Counted from the stretch's first letter, positions 1 through 5,895 are shown. The stretch: 5,895 nt of DNA from an uncultured Prevotellaceae bacterium (GCA_902803455.1 CADCQC010000106.1:1-5895); one strand, 5' to 3'. Made by a program: numbers and translations. The notes: generated from the sequence alone by a model not told the origin.

Positions 1-286
1 TATCAGCTTTCTGGTTGCGGATGAGCCGTTCGGCCTCTCGGGGCGTACCCACGGTAGCGGTGATGATGAAATATTCGGATGCCGCCAGGTGATCGACGGC
101 CTGTCGCGTCAGGTGGTCCATCGACGAGGTGACGATGATCGTGCGCACGTTTTTCACGTCGGTGGTGATGGAGAATCCGAAGATGAGCATCAAGATCACA
201 GGCATGCCAAAGAGAATGTGCATCGTACGCTTATCGCGTATGATGTGCCGTGCTTCCTTGATGACAAAAGAGACAAACTGTTTCAT
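1..286 (-). CDS. ABC-2 type transporter permease, N-terminal part (cut by window edge)
   Basis: This is the first 95 codons of an inner-membrane permease; the rest lies beyond the left edge. The protein begins MKQFVSFVIKEARHIIRDKR, the basic amphipathic start typical of ABC-2 permeases of the YbhS/YbhR/YhhJ kind. One membrane helix follows at about residues 23-41 (core GMPVILMLIFGFSI). After it comes a soluble stretch starting TTDVKNVRTIIV, which in this family is the beginning of the large periplasmic domain between helix 1 and helix 2. The ATG lies one base after the TAA of the ATPase gene (TAATATG), so translation is probably coupled and the product should be the membrane partner of that ATPase. 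Families of this type often have two permease genes in a row, and a second may lie further left. The fold assignment is fairly firm; the substrate is unknown. Confidence 0.88.
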   Translation of the reverse strand, partial: MKQFVSFVIKEARHIIRDKRTMHILFGMPVILMLIFGFSITTDVKNVRTIIVTSSMDHLTRQAVDHLAASEYFIITATVGTPREAERLIRNQKAD

Positions 287-287
287 A

Positions 288-1760
288 TTAGTCGCTGCTT
301 CGGGTGGCTTTTCTTGCCAGGTAGGTGAACACATGGTCTATGTCGGGCAGATGGAATTGCTGCTTCAGTTCGTCGGGTGTTCCCATCGCACTGATCTTGC
401 CGTCGACCATGATAGAGATGCGGTCGCAGTATTCTGCCTCGTCCATATAATGGGTGGTTACGAAAACGGTAACGCCCCGTGAGGCAGCATCGTAGATGAG
501 TTCCCAAAACTGTCGTCGTGTGGCAGGGTCGACCCCACCCGTCGGCTCGTCGAGGAAGACGATGGCAGGCTCGTGGAAGATGGATACCGAGAAAGCCAGT
601 TTCTGTTTCCATCCCAGAGGCAGTGAGGCCACGATCGTGTTTTTGTGCTCGGTGAACTTCAACCGTTGCAGAAGTGCGTCGGTCTTTTGTCGGATCTCTT
701 TGTCATTCATCCCGTAGATGCCGGCAAAGAGCCGTATGTTCTCCGCCACTGTGAGGTCTTCGTAGAGCGAGAATTTCTGCGACATGTATCCGATGTGCTT
801 TTTGATCTGCTCGTGCTCCGTGCGGATGTCGTAGCCAGCCACACGGCCCGTGCCACTTGTGGGCTGGTTGAGTCCGGTGAGCATGTGCATGGCGGTGGTC
901 TTGCCGGCACCGTTTGCGCCAAGGAACCCGAAGATCTCACCTCTGCGCACGGTGAATGAGATATCATCGACAGCATGGAATGTGCCAAATGCCTTGACGA
1001 GGTGCTCCACCTCGATGACATTCTCGTCGGTTGTAGCTATTGTCTTGTCGTGCTCGATGCCAGGAGGGTTGAAGATGTCGGCAAAGCGGTCGAGGATGAT
1101 GTCGGGCTTGTCGATACCACGCAGGACTCCCTGGTCGAGGAAGGCCACACGCTCACATCGGCGCACCTCGTCGAGATAGGGTGTGGAGGCGATGATGGTG
1201 ATGCCCCGTTCTTTCAACATGGAGAGCATCTCCCAAAACTCTTTGCGGCTCACGGGGTCGACACCGGTCGTGGGCTCATCGAGGAAGAGCACCGACGGCT
1301 GGTGCACCAATGCGCACGAGAGGGCAAGTTTCTGTTTCATACCACCCGACAGCGCTCCCGCCTTGCGGCCACTGAACCGTTCGATTTGCGAGTAGATGGC
1401 CTTGATACTGTCATAGCCCTCTTCTACGGTAGTGCCAAAGAGAGTAGCGAAAAACTCGAGGTTCTCTCTCACTGTGAGGTCTTGGTATAGGGAGAATTTT
1501 CCTGGCATATAGCCCACCCGCCGGCGGATGTCGGTCATCTGTCTCACCACGTCGAAGCCATCGACCATGGCCGTTCCGCTCTCAGGCAGCAACAAGGTGC
1601 ACAGGATACGGAACATGGTGGTCTTGCCGGCGCCATCGGGACCGATGAGTCCGAATACCTCACCCTGTCCGACATCAAACGACACATCGTCGAGGGCTTT
1701 AACCTTGCCGTAGGATTTTGAAATATGGCTTACCTCTATGGCATTCATCGTGGCCTGCAT
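288..1760 (-). CDS. Double ATP-binding ABC exporter protein, YbhF/RbbA-like
   Basis: A 490-residue cytoplasmic ATPase with two nucleotide-binding domains in one chain. Domain 1 (about 7-235) has Walker A GPDGAGKTT (40-48), signature LSGGM (137-141), Walker B ending LDE (160-162) and D-loop GVDP (166-169). Domain 2 (about 248-480) has Walker A GANGAGKTT (281-289), Q-loop Q328, Walker B LDE (403-405), D-loop GVDP (409-412) and switch H437. The GPDGAGKTT variant in the first half and an LPLG-type signature in the second are, from memory, also features of E. coli YbhF. Departures from consensus are G87 at the Q-loop position, P194 at the switch-histidine position and LPLGW (380-384) in place of LSGGQ. 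It should power the ABC-2 permease encoded one base downstream. The start is 3 nt after the adaptor stop; a second in-frame ATG at 1748 is an alternative start. E. coli YbhF is somewhat longer, with a longer linker. Confidence 0.95.
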   Translation of the reverse strand: MQATMNAIEVSHISKSYGKVKALDDVSFDVGQGEVFGLIGPDGAGKTTMFRILCTLLLPESGTAMVDGFDVVRQMTDIRRRVGYMPGKFSLYQDLTVRENLEFFATLFGTTVEEGYDSIKAIYSQIERFSGRKAGALSGGMKQKLALSCALVHQPSVLFLDEPTTGVDPVSRKEFWEMLSMLKERGITIIASTPYLDEVRRCERVAFLDQGVLRGIDKPDIILDRFADIFNPPGIEHDKTIATTDENVIEVEHLVKAFGTFHAVDDISFTVRRGEIFGFLGANGAGKTTAMHMLTGLNQPTSGTGRVAGYDIRTEHEQIKKHIGYMSQKFSLYEDLTVAENIRLFAGIYGMNDKEIRQKTDALLQRLKFTEHKNTIVASLPLGWKQKLAFSVSIFHEPAIVFLDEPTGGVDPATRRQFWELIYDAASRGVTVFVTTHYMDEAEYCDRISIMVDGKISAMGTPDELKQQFHLPDIDHVFTYLARKATRSSD

Positions 1761-1763
1761 TTT

Positions 1764-2735
1764 TCAGAATTTCACTTCACCATACATTCCTATCTTGATG
1801 AACCCGTCGTTGCGCACAGCGACCTTCACGGCATACACCAGGTCGGCACGCTCATCATCGGTGAGGATGGTCTTAGGCGTGAACTCCGACTGGTGGCTTA
1901 TCCATGACACGGTGCCCTCGTAGGTGCGTTTCTGCTGGTCGCCAAAGTCGGCGAAGACCTGTGCCTTCTGTCCCACCTTGATATTTTGCAACTGTGCCGA
2001 AGTGACATAGGCACGGATGAACATGTGCTGTGTGTCGGCAATCTTCAGAAGCGGTTTACCGATGGTGACGAACTCGCCGTCCTCCACATATTTCTCGATG
2101 ACGGTGCCCATCAAAGGCGACACCACATCGGCATTGGAGATCTGGTCGTCGATCTGCGCGATCTGTGCCTCTATGCCCCGGGCCTGCTGTTCCACGCCCT
2201 CAATCTGTGCGGCAATGCCACGATTCTGGTCGTCAAAGGCAGCATTGTTGCTTCGTATCTGGTCCTCCGTGGCAGCGAGTTGCTTTTCGAGCACGCTTAT
2301 TTGATAGGCGATATCATCAACTTGCTTGCGTGCCACAGCACCGTCTTTGAAAAGTTCGCTGAACCGTTGTTTCTCACGCTGGGCATTAGCGATCTGCTGC
2401 CGGATAGAGGCAAGCTGTTTCTCCAGGTCGAGTTGCCGGCTGCCGTTCGACGAGCGTGTGGCAGAGAGTTGCTGTCGGCTGGCATCGAGTTGTCGGAGTG
2501 AGGCCTCAAGTTGTTGCCTTTTCAGTTCGAGTTGTATTTTGTCGACATGTCCGATGACCGAGCCACGAGCCACCTCTTGCCCTTCATCGGCATTTAGGGA
2601 GAGTTGGCCGGTTGTTTCCGACGAAATGGTGACCTCTGTGGCCTCAAAGGTGCCGGTGGCATCATATTCGTTTTCTTTTTTGTTGCAAGCGGTGACCAAG
2701 AGTGCCAGACTTGCTATCAGTAGGATTTTTCTCAT
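1764..2735 (-). CDS. HlyD/YbhG-type periplasmic adaptor (membrane fusion protein), predicted lipoprotein
   Basis: A 323-residue adaptor that should link the inner-membrane ABC transporter to the outer-membrane channel. The N-terminus MRKILLIASLALLVTAC is a lipoprotein signal peptide with lipobox VTAC, lipidated at C17. Residues about 30-65 form the first half of a lipoyl-like domain (TGQLSLNADEGQEVARGSVI). Residues about 66-200 form a long coiled-coil hairpin rich in Q, L, A and R, with a turn near FKDGAVARKQVDD (129-141). The second lipoyl half is at 203-233 (SPLMGTVIEKYVEDGEFV). A beta-barrel domain runs from about 236 to the end (MFIRAYVTSAQLQNIKVGQK). The order matches HlyD-family adaptors such as YbhG. 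The gene lies 12 nt after the tolC-like gene and 3 nt before the ATPase gene. Classical YbhG has an ordinary cleaved signal, so lipid anchoring is a difference, though not rare in Bacteroidetes adaptors. Confidence 0.93.
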   Translation of the reverse strand: MRKILLIASLALLVTACNKKENEYDATGTFEATEVTISSETTGQLSLNADEGQEVARGSVIGHVDKIQLELKRQQLEASLRQLDASRQQLSATRSSNGSRQLDLEKQLASIRQQIANAQREKQRFSELFKDGAVARKQVDDIAYQISVLEKQLAATEDQIRSNNAAFDDQNRGIAAQIEGVEQQARGIEAQIAQIDDQISNADVVSPLMGTVIEKYVEDGEFVTIGKPLLKIADTQHMFIRAYVTSAQLQNIKVGQKAQVFADFGDQQKRTYEGTVSWISHQSEFTPKTILTDDERADLVYAVKVAVRNDGFIKIGMYGEVKF

Positions 2736-2747
2736 ATTGTTGGGTTT

Positions 2748-4019
2748 CTATTGGTTCGTGGTAATCTTCAGGTCATAGGCCTGCTTGAGCATTTCTATCT
2801 CATGTATCGACTTCTGCACCCGGGCATTGTTCTCATTGTTGATCTCCTTGATGAGGTCGCTTGTGGCGATGATGCCATGGGAAAGTTTCGACTCGGCAGC
2901 CGTACGCACCTTGGCACGCAGACCGATGATTTCATCGTCGCCAGCCATCAGTTGCCGGTATCGCTCCAGTTCCTTGGTTTGCTGCTGACTCAGAAGGTTG
3001 TTGTTGAAGAGAAATACGTCGCGCTGCACCTGATAACCATCGCGCTGCATAGCGATTTTCTGCCGGTCGTTTTTGCGGGTATAGAGTGCGCCGATATTCC
3101 ACTGCATACGAAGTCCCACCATGCCGTTGAGGGTGAAACGACGGTGCATCATATCCTCAAACATGTTATATCCCGGATAGCCATAGAAGCCAGAAGCGAA
3201 AAGACTTAATTTTGGCATGATAGCGGCATTGAGGGCCTTCTCTCTGGCGTCAGCCAAACGCAACTGGGCATCGATGGCCTTGAGTTCAGGACGTACGCCT
3301 TCGGCGTGCAACTTCATGGCTTCGCTATAGGAAGGGCGCACGGGGTTGTCGACCGTTATGCCGCAAAAGATGCTGAGCAGTTGTTGCATCATCGCATACT
3401 GTGATTCGAGACTGATGCCATTTTGCTCAGCGGTGAGTCGCTCGGCTCTCACCATCAGGTAGTCGCTCTCGGCGGCTGTGCCGTGCTTGAACATCGACGC
3501 CAACTTATCCTCATTAGCACGGAGCGTCGACTGAAGGTTACGATTGAGTGTCCTTTGGTCATTGATGAGCAACAGTCCGAAGAACAACTCATTCACGCGT
3601 TGGCGTACCCCATAGAGCGTCACCTCATTCTGTGCCGCCTCCACCTCACCTTGACGGCGTGCCAACTCTTTCTGGCTGCTGATCGTGCCTCCGTCGTAGA
3701 GCGGTTGCTGGAGGTCTATCCCCACACGATACTGGTCTTTTTTCAGTCCCTCAAGCTCCACTCCCATCTGGCTCAACATGTTTTTCATTTCCGAGGGCCA
3801 CGCCGCGACGTCACTTTGCAAGGTGGCTTGTGCGCTGGCGGATATCTGGGGCAACCACCCTTTCTGGATGTTGTCGACCGTGAGGTGGGTGGTTTTCTCT
3901 ATGAGGTCATACTTCCTGATAAGGGGATAGTTGCGCTCAGCGGCCTGCAGACAGTCATCGATGGTCTGTGCGGTAGCGGTGAAAGGCAGTATGGCCAAAG
4001 CAATGAATAATCGTCTCAT
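2748..4019 (-). CDS. TolC-family outer-membrane efflux protein
   Basis: A 423-residue outer-membrane channel subunit, first gene of the efflux operon. The start chosen at 4019 gives MRRLFIALAILPFTATAQ, a signal peptide with an AxA-type site (ATA before Q18). A reading frame open to 4142 would add 41 residues, but these would bury the signal peptide and include the -7 promoter box at 4044-4051, so the longer start is rejected. The mature protein shows the two tandem OEP repeats of the family: the first about 19-220, with TIDDCLQAAERNYPLI at its start and GWLPQISASAQ (54-64) entering the first beta strands; the second about 240-423, with RPELKAIDAQLRLADA (243-258) followed by MPKLSLFASGF (268-278). 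Long amphipathic helices rich in Q, E, R and A fill the rest and would form the periplasmic tunnel. The length is normal for Bacteroidetes members. The 12 nt to the adaptor gene supports co-transcription. Confidence 0.94.
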   Translation of the reverse strand: MRRLFIALAILPFTATAQTIDDCLQAAERNYPLIRKYDLIEKTTHLTVDNIQKGWLPQISASAQATLQSDVAAWPSEMKNMLSQMGVELEGLKKDQYRVGIDLQQPLYDGGTISSQKELARRQGEVEAAQNEVTLYGVRQRVNELFFGLLLINDQRTLNRNLQSTLRANEDKLASMFKHGTAAESDYLMVRAERLTAEQNGISLESQYAMMQQLLSIFCGITVDNPVRPSYSEAMKLHAEGVRPELKAIDAQLRLADAREKALNAAIMPKLSLFASGFYGYPGYNMFEDMMHRRFTLNGMVGLRMQWNIGALYTRKNDRQKIAMQRDGYQVQRDVFLFNNNLLSQQQTKELERYRQLMAGDDEIIGLRAKVRTAAESKLSHGIIATSDLIKEINNENNARVQKSIHEIEMLKQAYDLKITTNQ

Positions 4020-4043
4020 ATCTCGATGGTTTGTTTTCGAGTG

Positions 4044-4051
4044 CAAAGATA
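4044..4051 (-). promoter_or_regulatory. Predicted -7 promoter box of the efflux operon
   Basis: Read on the minus strand this is TATCTTTG, a full match to the Bacteroidetes -7 consensus TAnnTTTG. It would start transcription near 4036-4038 and leave a leader of about 20 nt, rich in A and C, before the ATG at 4019. At the usual 19-21 bp upstream (about 4071-4076) there is no TTTG or TTG, so the -33 element is missing or poor. This fits a promoter that needs an activator, but that is inference. Confidence 0.6.
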
Positions 4052-4079
4052 TGGCGAAAAACGCATGTAAGACATATCT

Positions 4080-4145
4080 AAAATGAGTTGATAATGTTCC
4101 TTTTGTATGATTTGTGCGTCGTAATAGTACAAAAAGACTCATTTT
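4080..4145. promoter_or_regulatory. Nested inverted repeats in the divergent promoter region, candidate operator
   Basis: Two perfect inverted repeats lie between the two -7 boxes. The outer pair is AAAATGAGT at 4080-4088 and ACTCATTTT at 4137-4145. The inner pair is TTTTGTA at 4101-4107 and TACAAAA at 4128-4134. Their centres differ by 5 bp, so they are nested but not concentric. The outer left arm lies just upstream of the efflux -7 box and the outer right arm just upstream of the regulator -7 box. The position suits binding by the adjacent AraC-family protein. AraC-type proteins more often bind direct repeats, and in AT-rich DNA short repeats can arise by chance, so the assignment is tentative. 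Confidence 0.35.
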
Positions 4146-4149
4146 TTAT

Positions 4150-4157
4150 TATTTTTG
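4150..4157 (+). promoter_or_regulatory. Predicted -7 promoter box of the AraC-family regulator gene
   Basis: TATTTTTG matches TAnnTTTG. It would start transcription near 4164 and leave a leader of about 23 nt before the ATG at 4187. No TTTG is found about 20 bp upstream (around 4126-4129), so the -33 element is weak. The run is T-rich, which raises the chance of a fortuitous match. Confidence 0.42.
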
Positions 4158-4186
4158 TGGTGAAAAATGGAACAAATGAAATAAAA

Positions 4187-5080
4187 ATGAACAATCGCAA
4201 GCCTCAAAGATTCGACCTCTCATTGATACGTGATGCATTAGCACAGAGTGAAGCCCCAAACATGGGACTCCATTTCAACAATGATTTTGCCGTTTTGCAA
4301 GGATCGGGAGCAGGTCTGTTTGGTTATATGATTAACAGGAAAGGGCCGTTTCTCATCAATGATTACCGCATTGGGCTGTTGGAGCAAGGTGAAATACATG
4401 CACGCATCAACCTTATTGACCGGCATGTCAAGGCTGGAATGCTGGCCTATGTCGGTCCTGGTACTATCGTGGAACCCCTTTCCGCTTCATCAGATTTTTT
4501 TCTCAGGGGCGTGGCATTGTTCAAAGGCTTACCTTCCTCCATAGGCAGGATGCCCGCACTTTTCAATGGAACCGTGCGCGACATCCAGATGCCGTTGGAT
4601 GAAGCTCATCAAGCCGTTGTGAGGAAGATGTTAGAAGGCCTCTGGCTCCTGGCTCACGACCATTCTTTCTGTCGTGAGGCTTTCGATGCCCAAGTGGCTG
4701 CTCTCTTGCAGTATTACCACCATCTTTATAGTCTGGATGCGGAGCGGAAGGTGATCCATTCACACGCCACCGATATTTTCAACCGATTCATCCAATTGGT
4801 CAATGGCCATGTGCGACAGGAGCACAAGCTCTCCTATTATGCCGACCGGATGTGTATCACTCAACGCTATCTGGGCAGTGTGGTGCATGAGGTTAGTGGT
4901 GCCACTGCCAAGGAGTGGATAGACCGCGCGCTGGTCACAGAAGCAAAAGTGGTGCTCAAACACTCCGACAAGTCTGTCGCCCAGATTGCAGAAGAACTCA
5001 ACTTCCCTTCGCCATCGTTTTTCTCCAAATATTTCCGCCGGCTCACGGGTCTCACCCCAGCCGAGTATCGTTTAGGATAG
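4187..5080 (+). CDS. AraC-family transcriptional regulator
   Basis: A 297-residue DNA-binding regulator. The C-terminal third (about 200-297) is an AraC/XylS DNA-binding domain with two helix-turn-helix units. The first, about 213-238, includes KLSYYADRMCITQRYLG. The second, about 262-286, includes SVAQIAEELNFPSPSFFSKY and is followed by the family signature FRRLTGLTPAEYR (283-295). The N-terminal part (about 25-125) contains beta-rich stretches such as YRIGLLEQGEIHARIN and GMLAYVGPGTIVEPL, compatible with the cupin-like sensor fold common in this family. About 135-200 looks helical. The frame is open from 4088, but the earlier ATGs precede the likely -7 box and overlap the divergent promoter. 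The ATG at 4187, behind an A-rich leader, gives the natural N-terminus. Divergent placement beside the efflux operon suggests it controls that operon, probably in response to a compound the pump exports; the ligand is unknown. Confidence 0.93.
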   Translation: MNNRKPQRFDLSLIRDALAQSEAPNMGLHFNNDFAVLQGSGAGLFGYMINRKGPFLINDYRIGLLEQGEIHARINLIDRHVKAGMLAYVGPGTIVEPLSASSDFFLRGVALFKGLPSSIGRMPALFNGTVRDIQMPLDEAHQAVVRKMLEGLWLLAHDHSFCREAFDAQVAALLQYYHHLYSLDAERKVIHSHATDIFNRFIQLVNGHVRQEHKLSYYADRMCITQRYLGSVVHEVSGATAKEWIDRALVTEAKVVLKHSDKSVAQIAEELNFPSPSFFSKYFRRLTGLTPAEYRLG

Positions 5081-5156
5081 CAGTGCCTCCATGATCGGTT
5101 ATCAAGATTCGGATTAGCCAAAGAAACGGTAAAAACAAATAATAATCGAATATTTT

Positions 5157-5188
5157 TTTGGAGATTTCAATATTTTTCTATTACTTTG
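5157..5188 (+). promoter_or_regulatory. Predicted Bacteroidetes promoter (-33/-7) of the DUF4923-like gene
   Basis: TTTG at 5157-5160 and TTACTTTG at 5181-5188 (7 of 8 to TAnnTTTG) are separated by 20 bp, the spacing expected for the Bacteroidetes housekeeping sigma factor. Transcription would start near 5195, giving a leader of about 30 nt that is AT-rich and has no Shine-Dalgarno sequence. A 9-bp direct repeat AATATTTTT (5149-5157 and 5169-5177, 20 bp apart) overlaps the -33 box and the spacer. The region 5081-5156 before it contains no gene and no convincing terminator for the regulator gene. Confidence 0.65.
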
Positions 5189-5225
5189 TCCCTCAACAAA
5201 TTAACAATTTAATATCTTTAGCATT

Positions 5226-5849
5226 ATGAAGAAAACATTTCTGACAATTCTTGCAGCCATGACACTATTGCTGTCGAGCTGCTTCTCAACGGGACTCGGA
5301 ACCACCCCTACCACCAACACTACAGGCAGTGTGCTGACCAACGTGCTCGGCTCTGTATTGGGTAGTGTGCTGTTCGGTGGAATGAATTTTGACCAGTCGG
5401 GCCTTCTTGGCAGCTGGAACTACAATGCTCCAAGTGCAGCCTTCACCACCCAACAGGCTCTGACAAAGGCCGGAGGCGCCGCTACAATTGCCAGCATTGC
5501 ATCGTCACTGGCAAGTAACTACAGCAACATCGGTATCAATCGTAGCAACACTTCGTTCTCATTCCTTGAAGGTAACAAGTTCTCGGCAAAGGTGAATGGT
5601 ATCCCATTCAGCGGAACCTACACATATAACGCCCAAAATGGTGAGATCGCCCTTAAGACAGCTACTGAGACCATTAAGGGCAACGTGACTAAGACTGAGA
5701 AAGGAATGGGCCTGATGTTTGATTCCACACAGATGGTCAACGTACTTCAGAAAGAAGGTAAGGTCAGCAACACTGCAGCTGTTCAGGCAGTCAGCAAACT
5801 CGCTAAGAGTGCCAATGGTGCTCGTGTTGGCTTTGAGCTTACAAAATAA
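5226..5849 (+). CDS. DUF4923-like lipoprotein
   Basis: A 207-residue predicted lipoprotein. MKKTFLTILAAMTLLLSSC is a lipoprotein signal peptide with lipobox LSSC and lipidated C19. A Ser/Thr-rich linker (20-34) leads to a hydrophobic glycine-spaced segment, VLTNVLGSVLGSVLFGG (36-52). Then comes the domain I recognise from Bacteroidales DUF4923 proteins: LLGSWNY (60-66), ALTKAGGAA (78-86), and short strands FSFLEGNKFSAKVNGIPFSG (111-130), GTYTYNAQNGEIALKT and GMGLMFDSTQMVNVLQ (160-175). The alternating strands, with GTYTY followed by a turn, suggest a small lipocalin-like beta barrel. No catalytic motif is visible and the function is unknown. The protein is probably anchored in an envelope membrane. 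It has its own promoter and no evident tie to the efflux genes. Family assignment is from memory of the motif pattern. Confidence 0.83.
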   Translation: MKKTFLTILAAMTLLLSSCFSTGLGTTPTTNTTGSVLTNVLGSVLGSVLFGGMNFDQSGLLGSWNYNAPSAAFTTQQALTKAGGAATIASIASSLASNYSNIGINRSNTSFSFLEGNKFSAKVNGIPFSGTYTYNAQNGEIALKTATETIKGNVTKTEKGMGLMFDSTQMVNVLQKEGKVSNTAAVQAVSKLAKSANGARVGFELTK

Positions 5850-5861
5850 GACAACTTAATC

Positions 5862-5895
5862 TTACAAGACACCAAGTAAAATATTTGTGTTGTAA
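5862..5895 (+). terminator. Possible weak hairpin after the DUF4923-like gene
   Basis: TTACAA-GA-CAC (5862-5872) can pair with GTGTTGTAA (5887-5895), giving nine pairs with a two-base GA bulge and a 14-base AT-rich loop. It begins 13 bases after the stop codon, where a terminator would be expected. The stem is AU-rich and the window ends at its last base, so a following U-run cannot be seen. It may be chance. Confidence 0.2.

Noticed and set aside
975..1490. Plus-strand open frame of 171 codons opposite the ATPase gene
   Set aside because: It is antisense to conserved ATPase motifs; the open frame follows from codon bias on the real strand.
1986..2501. Plus-strand open frame of 171 codons opposite the adaptor gene
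   Set aside because: It mirrors the repetitive coiled-coil coding sequence and shows no independent gene signals.
3423..4010. Long plus-strand open frame of 195 codons opposite the tolC-like gene
   Set aside because: It lies wholly antisense to a well-supported gene, its product resembles no family I know, and it has no promoter or leader of its own.
4020..4142. 41-codon N-terminal extension of the tolC-like gene
   Set aside because: It contains the likely promoter box, would bury a clear signal peptide and overlaps the extended frame of the divergent regulator.
4088..4186. 33-codon N-terminal extension of the AraC-type regulator
   Set aside because: It precedes the likely -7 box, crosses the inverted repeats and encodes a hydrophobic stretch foreign to this family.
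5093..5105. Small hairpin TGAT/ATCA after the regulator gene as a terminator
   Set aside because: The stem is only four AT-rich pairs and no T-run follows.
1..5895. Mobile element, CRISPR array or RNA gene
   Set aside because: No transposase or integrase coding, no regularly spaced repeats and no recognisable tRNA or rRNA sequence were seen; intergenic space is short.

Overview
The window looks like chromosomal DNA of a Bacteroidales bacterium, most likely Prevotella or a close relative. Three things support this. First, the intergenic regions carry Bacteroidetes-type promoter boxes (TAnnTTTG at -7, and once a TTTG at -33). Second, the start codons are preceded by A-rich leaders without a clear Shine-Dalgarno sequence. 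Third, the last gene resembles DUF4923 lipoproteins, which I know from this order. I cannot fix genus or species from the sequence alone.

Positions 1-4019 (minus strand) hold a compact operon read right to left: a TolC-type outer-membrane efflux protein (2748-4019), a HlyD/YbhG-type adaptor made as a lipoprotein (1764-2735), a double-ATPase ABC protein of the YbhF/RbbA type (288-1760), and the first 95 codons of an ABC-2 type permease (286 down to 1, cut by the window edge). The gaps are 12, 3 and 1 nt, so the genes are probably co-transcribed and translationally coupled. Together they would form a tripartite export machine: ATPase and permease in the inner membrane, adaptor across the periplasm, and channel in the outer membrane. 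The closest known arrangement is the E. coli YbhGFSR exporter. The substrate cannot be read from the sequence.

Positions 4020-4186 are a divergent promoter region with a -7 box facing each way and two nested inverted repeats between them. Reading right from it is an AraC-family regulator (4187-5080), the obvious candidate to control the efflux operon.

Positions 5081-5225 are AT-rich and hold the best promoter of the window (TTTG, 20-bp spacer, TTACTTTG). It drives a DUF4923-like lipoprotein (5226-5849), which seems to be a separate transcription unit. The last 46 bases have no gene, only a weak possible hairpin.

I found no RNA gene, mobile element, CRISPR array or pseudogene. The most interesting point is the asymmetry of the double ATPase. 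Its motif losses fall so that one composite ATP site stays intact while the other is degenerate. Otherwise the region is a recognisable regulated efflux locus rather than a clearly new system.
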